A DNA stretch of 64,000 nucleotides from Gorsachius magnificus (taxonomy: Eukaryota > Chordata > Aves > Pelecaniformes > Ardeidae): positions 1,488,001-1,552,000 of the forward strand of contig CM067081.1 of the NCBI GenBank assembly GCA_034008185.1. Reading direction: 5' to 3'. The notes under the pieces are model-generated. The model made no database searches. It was given only the letters and a program-made list of their open reading frames with translations, and had not been told where the DNA came from. The position numbers and the translations under genes are program-made. Shown in pieces: positions 23,859 through 34,184 of the stretch. Numbering within the stretch: position 1 is the first letter of the stretch; each line of letters opens with the position of its first letter.

Positions 23859-24177
23859 GGGGGAGCAGGAGGCTGGAAGCGGCTGGAGGGCTCTGTCACA
23901 CCCCACAGAAGTGTGGGGGGGCTGCCGAGGGCTCCCATCCAAGCGGGATGGCCATAAACCCTCTCAGGCACCACAGGGATTTGAAAGAGCTCCATGAAAC
24001 TCAGGCCAGCAGGAACAACCTGAGGTTGTCTTCACCAAAGCATCCCGCAAGGCTGAAGTAAAAGACACCCCCCCACCACCACAGTCAACTGTGGAGGAAC
24101 TTCCCTACCACGGGCCACGGCCTAGAGAAGCGCAGTTTGCTGAGGGAGCAGGCAGCCACCGTGCCCTACGCCCTCCC

Positions 24178-24722
24178 TACGCATCGGGAGAAGCGTGGCC
24201 AGCGTCGAGGGAGGGGATTCTGCCCCTCTGCTCCGCTCTGGGGAGACCTCCCCTGGAGCCCGCGTCCAGCTCTGGAGCCCTCAGCACCAGGAGGACATGG
24301 AGCTGTTGGAGCGGGCCAGAGGAGGGCTACTAAAATGTCCGAGGGCTGGAGCCCCTCTGCTCTGAGGCCAGGCTGGGAGAGTTGGGGGTGCTCAGCCTGG
24401 AGCAGAGGAGGCTGCGGGCAGAGCTGAGTGCGGCCGCTCAGGGCTTCAAGGGGGCCCAGAGGAAAGGGGGGGACAAGCTTTTTGGGGGGTGGCTTTAAAC
24501 TGAAGCAGGGGAGGTTTGGAAGGTTTTTAAACCGGGGGGAAACCCTGGCAGGGGTTGCCCAGAGAGGGGGTGGAGGCCCCATCCCTGGGACCATTCCAGG
24601 CCAGGTTGGCCGGGGCTGTGAGCAACCTGATGTGGTTCAAGGTGTCCCTGCTCCTGCAGGGGGGTTGGGCTGGGTGACCTCTGGGGGTCCCTTCCCACCC
24701 AAAACATTCTATGATTCTACGG
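24178..24722 (+). mobile_element. CR1 LINE fragment beside the RNF169 promoter
   Basis: It starts in the pol block equivalent to IRRSVASG and runs to the CATTCTATGATTCTA tail. Small deletions (for example after GGGGACAAGC, compared with the copy at 36031) break the frame. Its 3' end is about 320 bp from the RNF169 start codon, so it directly bounds the CpG-rich promoter. Confidence 0.9.
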
Positions 24723-25045
24723 AGGGGGCTAGGGCTCCTTCAGGGCCGGCGCCTCTCCCCAGGGCCCGGGCTCCGTGAGGGGACCCGCGGCTGCGCTCCC
24801 GCCACCATAAGAAAAGGCCTCACTGCTACTGAAGGAACAAGGCGGCAGCCCCTCCTTATATATCCGGGGCTCATGAATATTTAACAACAAGGCGTGGCTG
24901 AAGGGGAGGCGGGGCCCGTGAATGGCGAGGCGGCGCTGGGCTCATGAATATGAAGCGAGGGGGGGGAGGAGGCGTGTCCCCTCAGAATTTGCGGGTCTGG
25001 GCGGGGCCGCGCGCCCCAACGTTCTGCCCTTCAAAGTGTGAGAAG
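24723..25045 (+). promoter_or_regulatory. RNF169: RNF169 promoter and 5' UTR
   Basis: This is GC-rich DNA between a CR1 and the start codon. Visible elements are a TATA-like TTATATATCC at about 24856-24865, GGGCTCATGAATAT at 24867-24880 and again at 24938-24951, a looser third version GGGCCCGTGAATGG at 24912-24925, and a GC box (GGCGGGGC) at about 24908-24915. CpG density stays high through exon 1 into intron 1 (to about 25800). An in-frame ATG at 24944 could add 34 residues, but the protein resumes family identity only at the ATG at 25046. Confidence 0.6.
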
Positions 25046-25397
25046 ATGGCGGCGGCGGGCCCCGGCGGCCGGGCCGCGGTACCGGCGCGGCGGGGGCGGC
25101 GGCGGCGGGGGCGGGCCGGGGCGGCGGCGGCGGCGGAGGAGGAGGAGGAGGAGGTGGTGGTGGCGGCGGTGGCGGAGTGCCCGGTGTGTCGGCAGGCGCT
25201 GGTGGAGGCGGTGACGCCGCCCTGCCGCCACTCGCTCTGCCTCGCCTGCTTCCAGCGCTGCCTGCAGGGCCCGGGCCTCTGCTGCCCGCTCTGCCGCAGC
25301 CGCCTCTCCACCTGGGCCCGCCGCCAGCAGGCCCGCGCCGAGCCCGCCGCGACGACGGCCGCCGGAGGAGGCGGGGAGCACCGGCCGCCGGACCAAG
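25046..25397 (+). CDS. RNF169: RNF169 exon 1: RING finger
   Basis: The exon encodes residues 1-117 plus one base. The start ATG has A at -3 and G at +4, and MAAAGP matches the mammalian N-terminus. After a basic, Ala/Glu/Val low-complexity stretch comes a C3HC4 RING finger with Cys45, Cys48, Cys60, His62, Cys65, Cys68, Cys80 and Cys83 as likely zinc ligands. This is the family's only enzymatic-type domain; RNF169 is usually regarded as a weak or non-essential ubiquitin ligase. The exon ends CAA G|GTGCGG at 25397, phase 1. The leftover G joins AC of exon 2 to make Asp of the DFIFRAP block. The exon is in a CpG island and contains a triplet-repeat tract. Confidence 0.93.
25120..25175. repeat. 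RNF169: Compound GGC/GGA/GGT triplet repeat inside RNF169 exon 1
   Basis: Consecutive triplet runs encode Ala (residues 26-30), Glu (31-36) and Val (37-39), followed by more GCG codons, immediately before the RING finger. Because the pattern is codon-periodic, expansion or contraction would keep the reading frame. Confidence 0.9.
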
Positions 25398-27477
25398 GTG
25401 CGGCGGCGGCGGGGCGGGGCGGCGGGGGCTTGGCCTGCCGGGGGGGGGGGGGGGGGTGTGCGATGAGTTTGCGGGGGCTCAGCCACGTCCTGCGGGGCCA
25501 AACTGGGGGAAAGGGCACCCCCCTCCCCCCCCCCCCTTTGCAGCAGAGGGGGTGGGTTTTGGGGGGGGGGGGGGGTGTTAGCCCGCCGGCGGGTGCATAT
25601 CCCCACCTCGCCGTGCCTGGATCAACATCTGCTCCGCGTAGCGAGTGCGTCCGGCCTCAGCCGTCGGGCTCCCCTCACCGACAGCATCAGCGGTGCGAAG
25701 AGGGGGGAGCAGCGGGACGGTGCCCGCCCCCCCCGCCATAGAGCACTGGTGAGAGGGTGGGCTGGGGAGACGCCAAGGCTGGGTGGGAGCGGGCTGCTCC
25801 CCCGTTCTCAGCCCCACACTCATCCACGGGTTTTAATGAAACACCCCCCATGTGGGGCAGCTCTGGCTTCTCCTTCGATCGCCTCCTCTGAACCCTGAAA
25901 TGGCGAACGGCCAATTATTTTTCTAATAATTGCCCCAAAAGCCAATGGTTACGGCGGCGGTGCCCGTCGGAAGGGCTGGGTTTCTGCCGCGTCGAGAGAG
26001 GAAAGCTTTTGCGCCGTGGGAAGTTCCCTTGTTGACATAAAAGAAAAAAAAAAAAAACCAAAACCACAAGGTCCATCGTTTCTGAGTTCATGGCTTTTCG
26101 TCACGCGTTTCCTCCCCGCCTCGAGAGCCGGCAGCCTTCCTCATCTCCTAGAAAACCATTCCCAGCGTTTTTATTCCTCGTTTGAGCCGGCGGCGTTGCT
26201 CCTCACCGGGGCGAGCCGAGGCGCTGCGGAAGATTCCCACCTTGCTGCTGTCAAAACTCCCGGTGTGCCGGGATCTTCTGCGGGTTGCCGCCGTGCCTGT
26301 TGGTTGGAGAGGTGATGCGGCAGCGCCGGCGGCGATCGGCCACCTACGCCGCACCTACGCGACTGCTTCACCCACGGAGCAGCACCGGTGGGAGTCCTGC
26401 AGAGCAGACAAGGCTTTAAGCTCCGGAGAAACGTCCTTTTAGCCGTCCAGCCGTGCCCTAACCGTTCCTTTTCGAGCGCGTTACTGGTCTCCCAATTCAT
26501 GCTTGTGTCAGCACCCGCTAATTTGCTGTGGGAAAAATTGGCAGGATGAGCTTAAACAGCTTAAATTGGTGGTTTGAACTAACCCCCGCTAACCTTTGCT
26601 GGAAGCGAACTGGGAAGCCTTCGCGCAGAAGGATTTGCTGAATCAATGAACAGACGGGCTTGTCCGGAGGGAGCCGAGCCAAACGGCTGGGAGTGGTTCC
26701 TCCTCCCTGGCCCAGCCGGAGGAAGGACAACAGAAACTCCCCAAGTCGATCTCCGCTCCAAGGCCGTGGTTTCAGTCATGCTTAAATAGACTCAGCTTGG
26801 TCCAGCCTAGCTTGAATGAGAGTATTCAGCCATGCTGCAGGAATGTTTATGCCGTGCCTTGGCTGGTTGGTTTTTTTTTTTTTAAATTAATTTTAATTCT
26901 CTGCTTGTCTCGAATTGTCTTGAGATGCGTGGATCTTGCAGCAAGGCACACGGTCATCATGTTGGTTGTCATTTTCTACCTGCCCGAACTTGGAAGTGGC
27001 TTGGAGAGAATCGTGGAGGGTGTCAGCCCTGAGAAGCTTAGGGTGTACCCCCCAAACGTGGACGGGCACCTGCACCTGGGTGTCACCTTGTACACCTTGA
27101 GCACGGCTTTGTCGAGGGCGCTCTAAATTGGGCTAGACTAACCCCACCGCGCGCCGTGCGCCGATGGCGTTTCGTACCATCGACCTCAACGCCGTAAAAT
27201 TGCGCGTAGAGCTGTAGAGTGGTTGAGTTAACGGCTGATGAGGTGAGGTAAAACGAGCTGTAATCCTGAAGGGCATTTCGGCTGCGTTTCTAGCCTAGGC
27301 TCCGGCTCGTCCTTAAGCGGCACCAGATGGCTGTGTCGGGCTAAAAGCTGTGGAGGTAATTGGCCACTTATGTTCTAAGTTGGGCTAATAGTGTGGAAAT
27401 CAAAGGTAGTTGAGCCATTACAAGTGGTAACCTACTACATGCAGAGAGGGAGGTTTATCTTGATGTTAGCAAGGCTT

Positions 27478-28387
27478 ATCGGAGAATCCCAGCGTGGCTG
27501 AGCTTGGCAGGGACCTCTGGAGTCCCGACTCCTGCTCAGAGCAGGGCCACCAGGAGCAAGGTTGCCCAGGACTGTGTCCAGTTGGGTTTTGACTGCCCCC
27601 AAGGTTGGAGGCCCTGCAGCTTCTCTGGGCAACCTGCGTCAGTGCTTGAGCACCCTGACAGTAAAAAAGTGTGTTCCTATGTTAAATGGAACTTCTTGGG
27701 TTTCAGTTTGTGCCCATTTCGTCGTGTCCTGTCTCTGGGCACCACTGAGAAGAGCCTGGCTCTGTCTTCTCTGCTGTCTTCCAGCAGGTATTTAAACACA
27801 TTGGTCCAATCCCCCCAAGCTTTCTCTTCTCCAGGCTGACCAATCCCAGCCTCCAGTCACTTAATGATCTTCATGGCCCTTCACTGATCAAGATAAACAA
27901 CATCCCCTGCTCTCCACTCATCCACTAAGCCAGTCATCTCATCGTGGAAGACTGCCATGGTGGTTAGACATGCTTTCCTTCTCATAAATTCAAACTGACC
28001 ACTCCCCAAGCATCCCCTTGTCCTTGTCTAGAAGTGGCTTCCAGGAATAGTTGCTCCATCACCTTCCCAGGGATTGAGGTGGGGCTGGCACTGCTGTTCC
28101 TTCTCCTTGCCATTTTTGAAAGGAGGAGTGATGTTTGCTTTCTTCTGGGCCTCAAGAACCTCTCCCGATCACCATGACCTTTCAAAGATAATCAAGAGTG
28201 GCCTCGCAATGACATTGGCCAGCTCTCTCAGCACCCATGGGTGCAACCCATTAGGTCCCATGGACTTGTGTATGTCTAGTTTGTTTAAATGTTCCCTAAC
28301 CTGATGCCCCCTCCAACGAGGGTGGGTCTTCCTTGCTCCAGACTTTCCCCGTGGTCTCAGAGGCATAGGATTCCTGAAGCTGGTCTT
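27478..28387 (-). mobile_element. CR1 LINE, older copy or two joined fragments
   Basis: This is minus orientation. 27478-27880 matches the CR1 3' region. 27885-28340 matches the upstream reverse-transcriptase region, including a readable block that contains KSMGPNGLHPWVLRELANVI. The C-terminal half of pol that should lie between them is missing, so this is either an internally deleted copy or two separate insertions. The open frame is broken. Confidence 0.75.
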
Positions 28388-28611
28388 AGAATCACAGAAT
28401 GGTTTGGGTTGGAAGGGACCTTCAAAGATCATCCAGTCCACACCCCTGCCATAGGCAGGGACGTCTTCCACTAGATGAGTTTGCTCAAAGCCCCATCCAA
28501 CCTGACCTTGAACATTTCCTATGATGGGGCATCCACAACTGCTCTGGGCTACCTGCTCCAGCATCTCACTTCCATCATTGTAAAAAATTTCTTCCTTATG
28601 TCCAATCCTGC
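28388..28611 (-). mobile_element. CR1 LINE, left part of a copy split by a nested CR1
   Basis: It begins with the inverted tail AGAATCACAGAATGGTTTGGG and runs to CTTATGTCCAATC, where a plus-strand CR1 interrupts it. The same element appears to resume at about 29336. Confidence 0.85.
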
Positions 28612-29335
28612 ATTTGGGTCAAAACAACCTCATGCAGTGCTCCAGGCGTGGGGCAGAGGGGCTGGAAAGCTGCCCGGCGGAAAAGGCCCTGGGGGGGTTG
28701 GTCGAGAGGGGGCTGGAGAGGAGCCAGCAGGGTGCCCAGATGGCCAAGAGGGCCAGCGGCATCCTGGCTTGTATCAGGAGTGGTGTGGCCAGCAGGAGCA
28801 GGGCAGGGACCGTGCCCCTGTGCTGGGCACTGGGGGGGCCGCCCCTCGACTGCTGGGGTCAGGGTTGGGCCCCTCCCTCCCCGAAGGCCCTGGGGGGCGG
28901 CCGAGAAGGGCGCGGGCTGGGGGGGGTCTGGAGCCCCAGGCTGCGGGGAGCGGCTGGGGGGCGGGGGGGTCAGCCTGGAGCGGGAGGCTGGGGGAGCCCT
29001 CAGGCTGCCACAGGCCTGAGAGGGCGGGGGGCCGGGGGGGCGGGCTCTGCTCCCAGGGAAGGGGCGATGGGACGAGGGGCACCGGCCTCAAGTTGTGCCC
29101 GGGCAGGGTGAGGTTGGCCCTGGGGAACAATTCCTTCCCCAAAGGGCTGTCAGGGGCTGGAAGGGGCTGCCCAGGGAAGGGGTCGAGTCCCCAGCCCTGG
29201 GGGGATTTAACAGCCGGGCAGAGGCGGTGCTGAGGGCCAGGGTTTGGGGGTGGGATGGCAGGGGTAGGGGAACGGTTGGGCTGGGGGAGCTTTAAGGGCT
29301 TTTCCAACCCAAATGATTCTGGGGTTCTGTGATCT
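28612..29335 (+). mobile_element. CR1 LINE (GC-rich subfamily) nested inside an older CR1
   Basis: It starts at GCATTTGGGTCAAAACAACC, the NNPMQ-type region of pol, and ends ATTCTGGGGTTCTGTGATC. It is strongly G-rich and its pol frame has decayed into a different protein. It is very close to the 3' half of the copy at 45585-46663. It sits head-to-head inside the minus copy that flanks it on both sides. Confidence 0.9.
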
Positions 29336-29750
29336 GGACCTACCCTCTTCCAGTTTAAAACCACCCCCCCTTGTCCTGCCGCTGCAGGCCTTGGTAAAAA
29401 GGTCTCGTCTCTTCTCCAGGCTCCAATGCCAACTCTCCAAGCCTCTCTCCATAGGAGGGTTGTTCCAGCCCTCTGACCGTTTTCGTGGCCTCCTCTGGAC
29501 CCTCTCTAGCCATAAAGACTGAGGACAGGAGCCACTGAACATCTCAGCCTTTTCTGCGCCCATCAGGTCCCCCACCCCACTCAGCAGCAGACCCACATTT
29601 TCCCTTTGCTGCTGATGTAGAAGCCTTTCTTCGCGTGGGCTGGGTTTGCTTGCCTGCTCCTGGGCAGCCAATGCCGGTCAAGCTGCCCCGGCTGCCTTCA
29701 GCCTGGCCTCCATCTGCTGCTCCAGAAGGGTGTGGGTGGCCCACAGGTCC
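29336..29750 (-). mobile_element. CR1 LINE, right part of the split copy plus more pol sequence
   Basis: It resumes with TGGACCTACCCTCTTCCAGTTTAAAACC, the continuation expected after TCCAATC. Beyond about 29530 it contains, on the minus strand, a block similar to GLLLSGVGDLMGAEKAEMF that belongs to the region upstream of the CR1 reverse transcriptase. The right boundary is uncertain. Confidence 0.7.
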
Positions 29751-30448
29751 CATGTCCCCTCTGCCTGCTCTGCGGGCATCTCTACGTACCATATAGCACC
29801 TAGAAAGGCACCCTAGATGCTGGTGTAAAACCACATTTTGAGCTAAAGATGCAGTACTGGCTGTTATACTTCGCTAAGTAAGGTTTCTTATATTAAAACA
29901 GTTGCCTGGTGAAAGTCTTGGAAGGCAGATAGGTGCAGCAGATGGGAGGCTTGGAGACTGCGGGGATGTTTTTGAGGATTCAGCTCGCCAAGCAGAAGAA
30001 AGAACATACCACGTTCGCGGCGAGGTGCTCAGCCTGATTTGTAAGAAAATATGTACGTTCACATTTCTCCTGAGGAAGATGGAATACACTCTGAATCAAG
30101 ACAAAAGAAGAGGATCTTGAGAAAAAGGACAAGCAGATGAGATCGTGGCTGCACCTTCTCAGACAGCAGGCACAAGGCCCACCTTCAGCGTCAGATCCTC
30201 ACCCGCACTGATAGATTTTTGCCTGTCAATCCTGACATTGCCATCCCAGATTATAGATGACTTCGGGGAGCTTGGAAAATTGCTGAAGGACAAGCGCTCG
30301 CCTATGAACGGGGAAACAGAAATTCAATTTTCCAAGGAAAGGGCTCGTTAAGCTGGTCAAGAGCTTTAAACTCCTCATGTGAGAGTGGTCTGGGAGGGAG
30401 GGAATAAATGGCTGCTTTTGGAAGGGAGAGGAGAAGTCTGCTCCCCTA

Positions 30449-31078
30449 CAGAATCCCAGAATCACAAGGGTTGGAAGGGACCTCGGGAGATGACCCAGTC
30501 CCACCCCCCTGCTCAAGCAGGCTCACCCAGAGCAGGGGGCACAGGACAGCGGCCAGGCGGGGGTTGAAGATCTCCAGAGAAGGAGACTCCACAGCCCCCC
30601 TGGGCAGCCTGGGCCAGGGCTCCATCACCCTCACAGTCAACAAGTTCTTCCTCCCGTTCAACTGGAACCTCTTATGTTTCAGTTTGTGCCCATGGCCCCT
30701 TGTCCTGGCGCTGGGCACCACTGCAAAGAATCTGGCTCTGTCCTCGTGACCCCCACCCTTGAGATATTTGTAGGTGTTGATGAGATCCCCTCTCAGCCTT
30801 CTGTTCTTCAGGCTGAACAAGCCCAGCTCCCTCAGCCTTTCCTCCTAGGGGAGATGCTCCAGTCCCCCCATCATCCTTGTTGCCCTCCTCTGGACTCTCT
30901 CCAGGAGTTCCTCATCTTTCTTGAACCGGGGAGCCCAGAACTGGATGCAGTGCTCCAGGTGGGGTCTCCCCAGGGCAGAGCAGAGGTGGAGGAGAACCTC
31001 CCTCGCCCTGCTGGCCACGCTCCTCTTGATGCACCCCAGGATGCCATTGGCCTTCTTGGCAACAAGGGGACACTACTA
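30449..31078 (-). mobile_element. CR1 LINE fragment (another subfamily)
   Basis: It begins CAGAATCCCAGAATCACAAGG and reads, on the minus strand, as CR1 pol C-terminus (MFSLKNRRLRGDLINTYKYL, then FFAVVPSARTRGHGHKLKHK). It is 5'-truncated near ATGCCATTGGCCTTCTTGGC. It is closely similar to the plus copy at 41190-41497 over their shared part. Confidence 0.92.
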
Positions 31079-31794
31079 CCTCGAGGTAGGATTGAGTGTC
31101 CCCAAACCGTTCCTCATAGACATCTGAGCCACCTGGCCATCTACAGACGGCCGAAGGGGATCCCACAGCCACCTTTGTTTCAGCCTCTGAACACTTGGAA
31201 AATTTTGCCTATTATCTAATCACAATCTCCCTTGTTATAAAGGCAGCTGATTTCTTTTGTTTCTCTTCTGCCCGGTAGCTATGCAGCACAATTAATAACC
31301 CATGCTTTTCGAAGAGGGGTGGGATGTTTTTGCCAGACTTCTAACGTGACTTCCCCCTCCTTCCTCCCAGTCTTTTTTTGGCTGCGGTTTCCCTCTTTCC
31401 CTGCCGGACCAGACCAGTCTCATTCTTGAGCATTTCCTGGTGATTCCTTAATTTCCTGTCGTTTCTGTTGTTCTGTAGCGCCAGTTCTTTTGTCTCAAGA
31501 CCACAGTGCTAAGAGTTTAGAACCGGTAATCCCGATGAAGCCTTTCCCTGCTACGTGAAAAGCAGTGATTTACTCCCCATGGCAAACCCATCAAAGTCAA
31601 CGCCACCTCTTTTTTCCTCCTTTTCGCAGCATTCCTGGGATGTGGCTGTTTGATGGGATGGCTTCAGTGTAAGATTGCCCGGGGAAAAGAAATAAGGTAG
31701 GGGGTGTCTCTTCAGGGGCAGTAACAACCGTGCCGTGGGACTGTCGGAGTGCTTGCAGCTCCGTCTACTCTCTCGCTGTCCTCTCCCCAAGTCA

Positions 31795-31985
31795 TCCCCA
31801 ATATTTTAATTATTTTTAATCTACCATTCGAGCCATTAATGAAGAGAGTGATTAGGACCAGACCCAGCGCTAGCCCCAGTGGCCAATGTGAGAGGCTGTC
31901 CTGGCATGGCAGTGGATCATTAACTCTTAGAAATTAATTTTTCAGCTAGTTGGGCATCCAGCTGAATAGTGGTTATACCTAGACT
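31795..31985 (-). mobile_element. Possible very old CR1/L3-like remnant
   Basis: CCATTAATGAAGAGAGTGATTAGG followed by ACCAGACCCAGCGCTAGCCCC resembles, on the minus strand, the codons for the [11 protein letters not shown] block of CR1-clade reverse transcriptases, but it is heavily diverged. Chance similarity is possible. Confidence 0.3.
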
Positions 31986-32737
31986 AGCTTTTTTTTTTTC
32001 TCACTGTGCTTCTAAGAATGAGGTTTTTATATGCTGCCAAGTGAAAAAGACAAAATATTTTTGGTGTACTGTTACTCAGCGTGCTGAAGATGGGGTTATC
32101 CTGCAAAACAGGGATATATCCAAATAATACGGGAAGTAGAGGGTGAGCTGGGAATCGGTATGCAAGGAAACCACATGGAATGAGCGTGCAGCTGCTGGAA
32201 TTTCAGCTCCGTCTCAGGACCAGCCCTGCTGTCCCCAACCTGGCCGCTCGGCAGGGTTGTGTGGGTGTCTCGTGTCTCGGGCAGCTCCAGGAGAGCACAC
32301 GAGCTTTTGTGTTTGTGCAATGCTGCGCCTGAGCTGAAATGATCTCCATGAGCCCATAGAGTGTTGGCACTAAACCATATCTAGTAAAATTTCTTAACCT
32401 GTCTTGATGAGATTAAGAGCTCCTTGCCCCACTCCCACTCCTTACAGCTTCTCCCTGTAGGACTCCATGCTTCCCTCCGACGGCTTCATGCCACGCTCCG
32501 ACTTCCCCAGCCACCTCTTCTCCTCTTTTCCCCACAGAGGCATAAAGGCAGGATTTTGAGTTCCTTTGAAGTGGTTCCTACTTTCATATTTTCTTGCTTT
32601 ATTTCCTTACGCGTTTCTGTCCAAGCAAGTTGTGGCCACTGCAGGAGGCGGTGCCTGCAAGGGCCGCTCAGAAGTTCGTGGGTGACTCCTAACACAGCGC
32701 ATCCCGCGAGTCCTTAACTTTCTCTGTAAAGAAAAAT

Positions 32738-32939
32738 TCATAGAATCATAGAATCATAGAATGTTTTGGGTTGGAAGGGACCCCTAGAGGTCATCTAGTC
32801 CAACCCCCCTGCAGTGAGCAGGGACACCACTAACCAGATCAGGTTGCTCAGAGCCCCATCCAACCTGGCCTTGAATGTTCCCAGGGATGGGGCCTCCACC
32901 ACCTCTCTGGGCAACCTGTTCCAGTGTTTCACCACCCTC
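32738..32939 (-). mobile_element. CR1 LINE 3' fragment
   Basis: Three TAGAATCA units, then ATGTTTTGGGTTGGAAGGGACC and the usual 3' region, truncated after TTTCACCACCCTC. Its truncated end abuts a 20-bp sequence that recurs at 33659. Confidence 0.92.
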
Positions 32940-33678
32940 ACATTCCTTTTAGCTTAAATTGTGGGTATCTTGGTCTCTGCAGCAGGTAAAATACCCTCTC
33001 ATCCCCAAAAGATGAACTCGTATTCCTTGTTGCCCCCTCATCCCCTAATTATCCCATCAGAGAAGGAGATTGGATTGAATTAATGCAAGTTCTTACAGAG
33101 TTGGTATTCATTTGTCATCTGCCTGTTACCTTTCAGATACTTGCTAATGAACTAAGAATGGGTTGTAGTGCCCGTTTGCATATTGTAACGAAGCCTCCTG
33201 GTTTACAGTTTTCAAGTAGCTGTTTCCCTTCTCGTTCCCCTACTTCTCCATGAAAACCCCTTTGCTCCAGGAAGCCTCAAAGACAGCCACAAGCAGTTCA
33301 GAACTTACCAAGGGGGATTTCACCAGCTTTCTAAAGCCACCTCTTCTCTCCCACGTCCCCAGACAGCCTCTCCATCTTCCATCTTCCTTTGTGCAAAGCC
33401 TCTTCCCAGGGGTCTTCCATCTTCCTCTGTGCAAAGCCTCTTCCCAGGGGTCTTCCATCTTCCTTTGTGCAAAGCCTCTTCCCAGGGGTTGCTACCAGCA
33501 GGAACACATCTTTTGGATTCATACCCAATATGGCTCGAACAACTCCCATCGTCGTCAAGACTGGCTCTCAGCACACCATGCAGAGGCATCGACCGGTTCT
33601 CGGCCACATCCCTGGAGAGGTCTTTCCATTTACAGCCGATTGTATTCTTGAACTTGGTACATTCCTTTTAGCTTAAAT
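32940..33678. repeat. Segment bounded by a 20-bp direct repeat
   Basis: The same 20 bases (ACATTCCTTTTAGCTTAAAT) occur at 32940-32959 and 33659-33678. The 700 bp between them match no family I know and include the 38-bp tandem repeat at 33391-33489. The arrangement looks like a target-site duplication around an insertion, but no poly(A) tail, terminal repeat or octamer is visible. Confidence 0.6.
33391..33489. repeat. 38-bp tandem repeat, nearly three copies
   Basis: The core GTGCAAAGCCTCTTCCCAGG restarts at 33391, 33429 and 33467, exactly 38 bp apart, with one C/T difference between copies. Open frames through it on both strands are a by-product of the repeat. Confidence 0.95.
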
Positions 33679-34184
33679 GGCCTTTCATCTATTTATACCG
33701 CTGTACGACTCACAAATTTTATAAATCCTATCATAAGACCTATTTACTGTACGTGTGAAACCCGTAGCCTTGCAGTCCCTGTTAGCTATCCATAGGAACC
33801 GGGCAAGACAGATCATTCGTATGGTTGAGGAACGGTATTCAAGAGAGTCCTTCTGAAATACCTTTTCTTTGCACCTGATCACAGTTAATTTTTGGTAAAC
33901 ACCAAAGCATCACTCTTCTGAACACTTAAGCTTTCACTTATTTCACACTATTTCTCTGCCCTCTTCCCATTAACTGATAGACTTTTTTTGTTTTCTGTCT
34001 TGCTTTTAATGCATGTCTAGGTCCAGTTTTCGGTGGCTTTGTGTGCCTTTTCCCAGCTCCCCCAGCCAAGCTTTTGAAAATGAAGAAACAGAGCAAGAGG
34101 TGCGAGGGAAAGCAATGCTTTCTGTGCCCCGGCATCAGTGCTAGGGGAGCCAGGTCGCTCTGTTTGGGACATAAATCAAGCAAA

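Noticed and set aside
24944..25045. Upstream ATG of RNF169 as the true start
   Set aside because: It is in frame and open, but the added residues are not family-like, while the ATG at 25046 has a strong context and begins with the conserved MAAAGP.
33482..33673. A small gene or endogenous viral fragment in the unknown segment
   Set aside because: The short frame matches no family I can recall, has no start context or splice sites, and lies beside a tandem repeat. I keep only the flanking-repeat observation.
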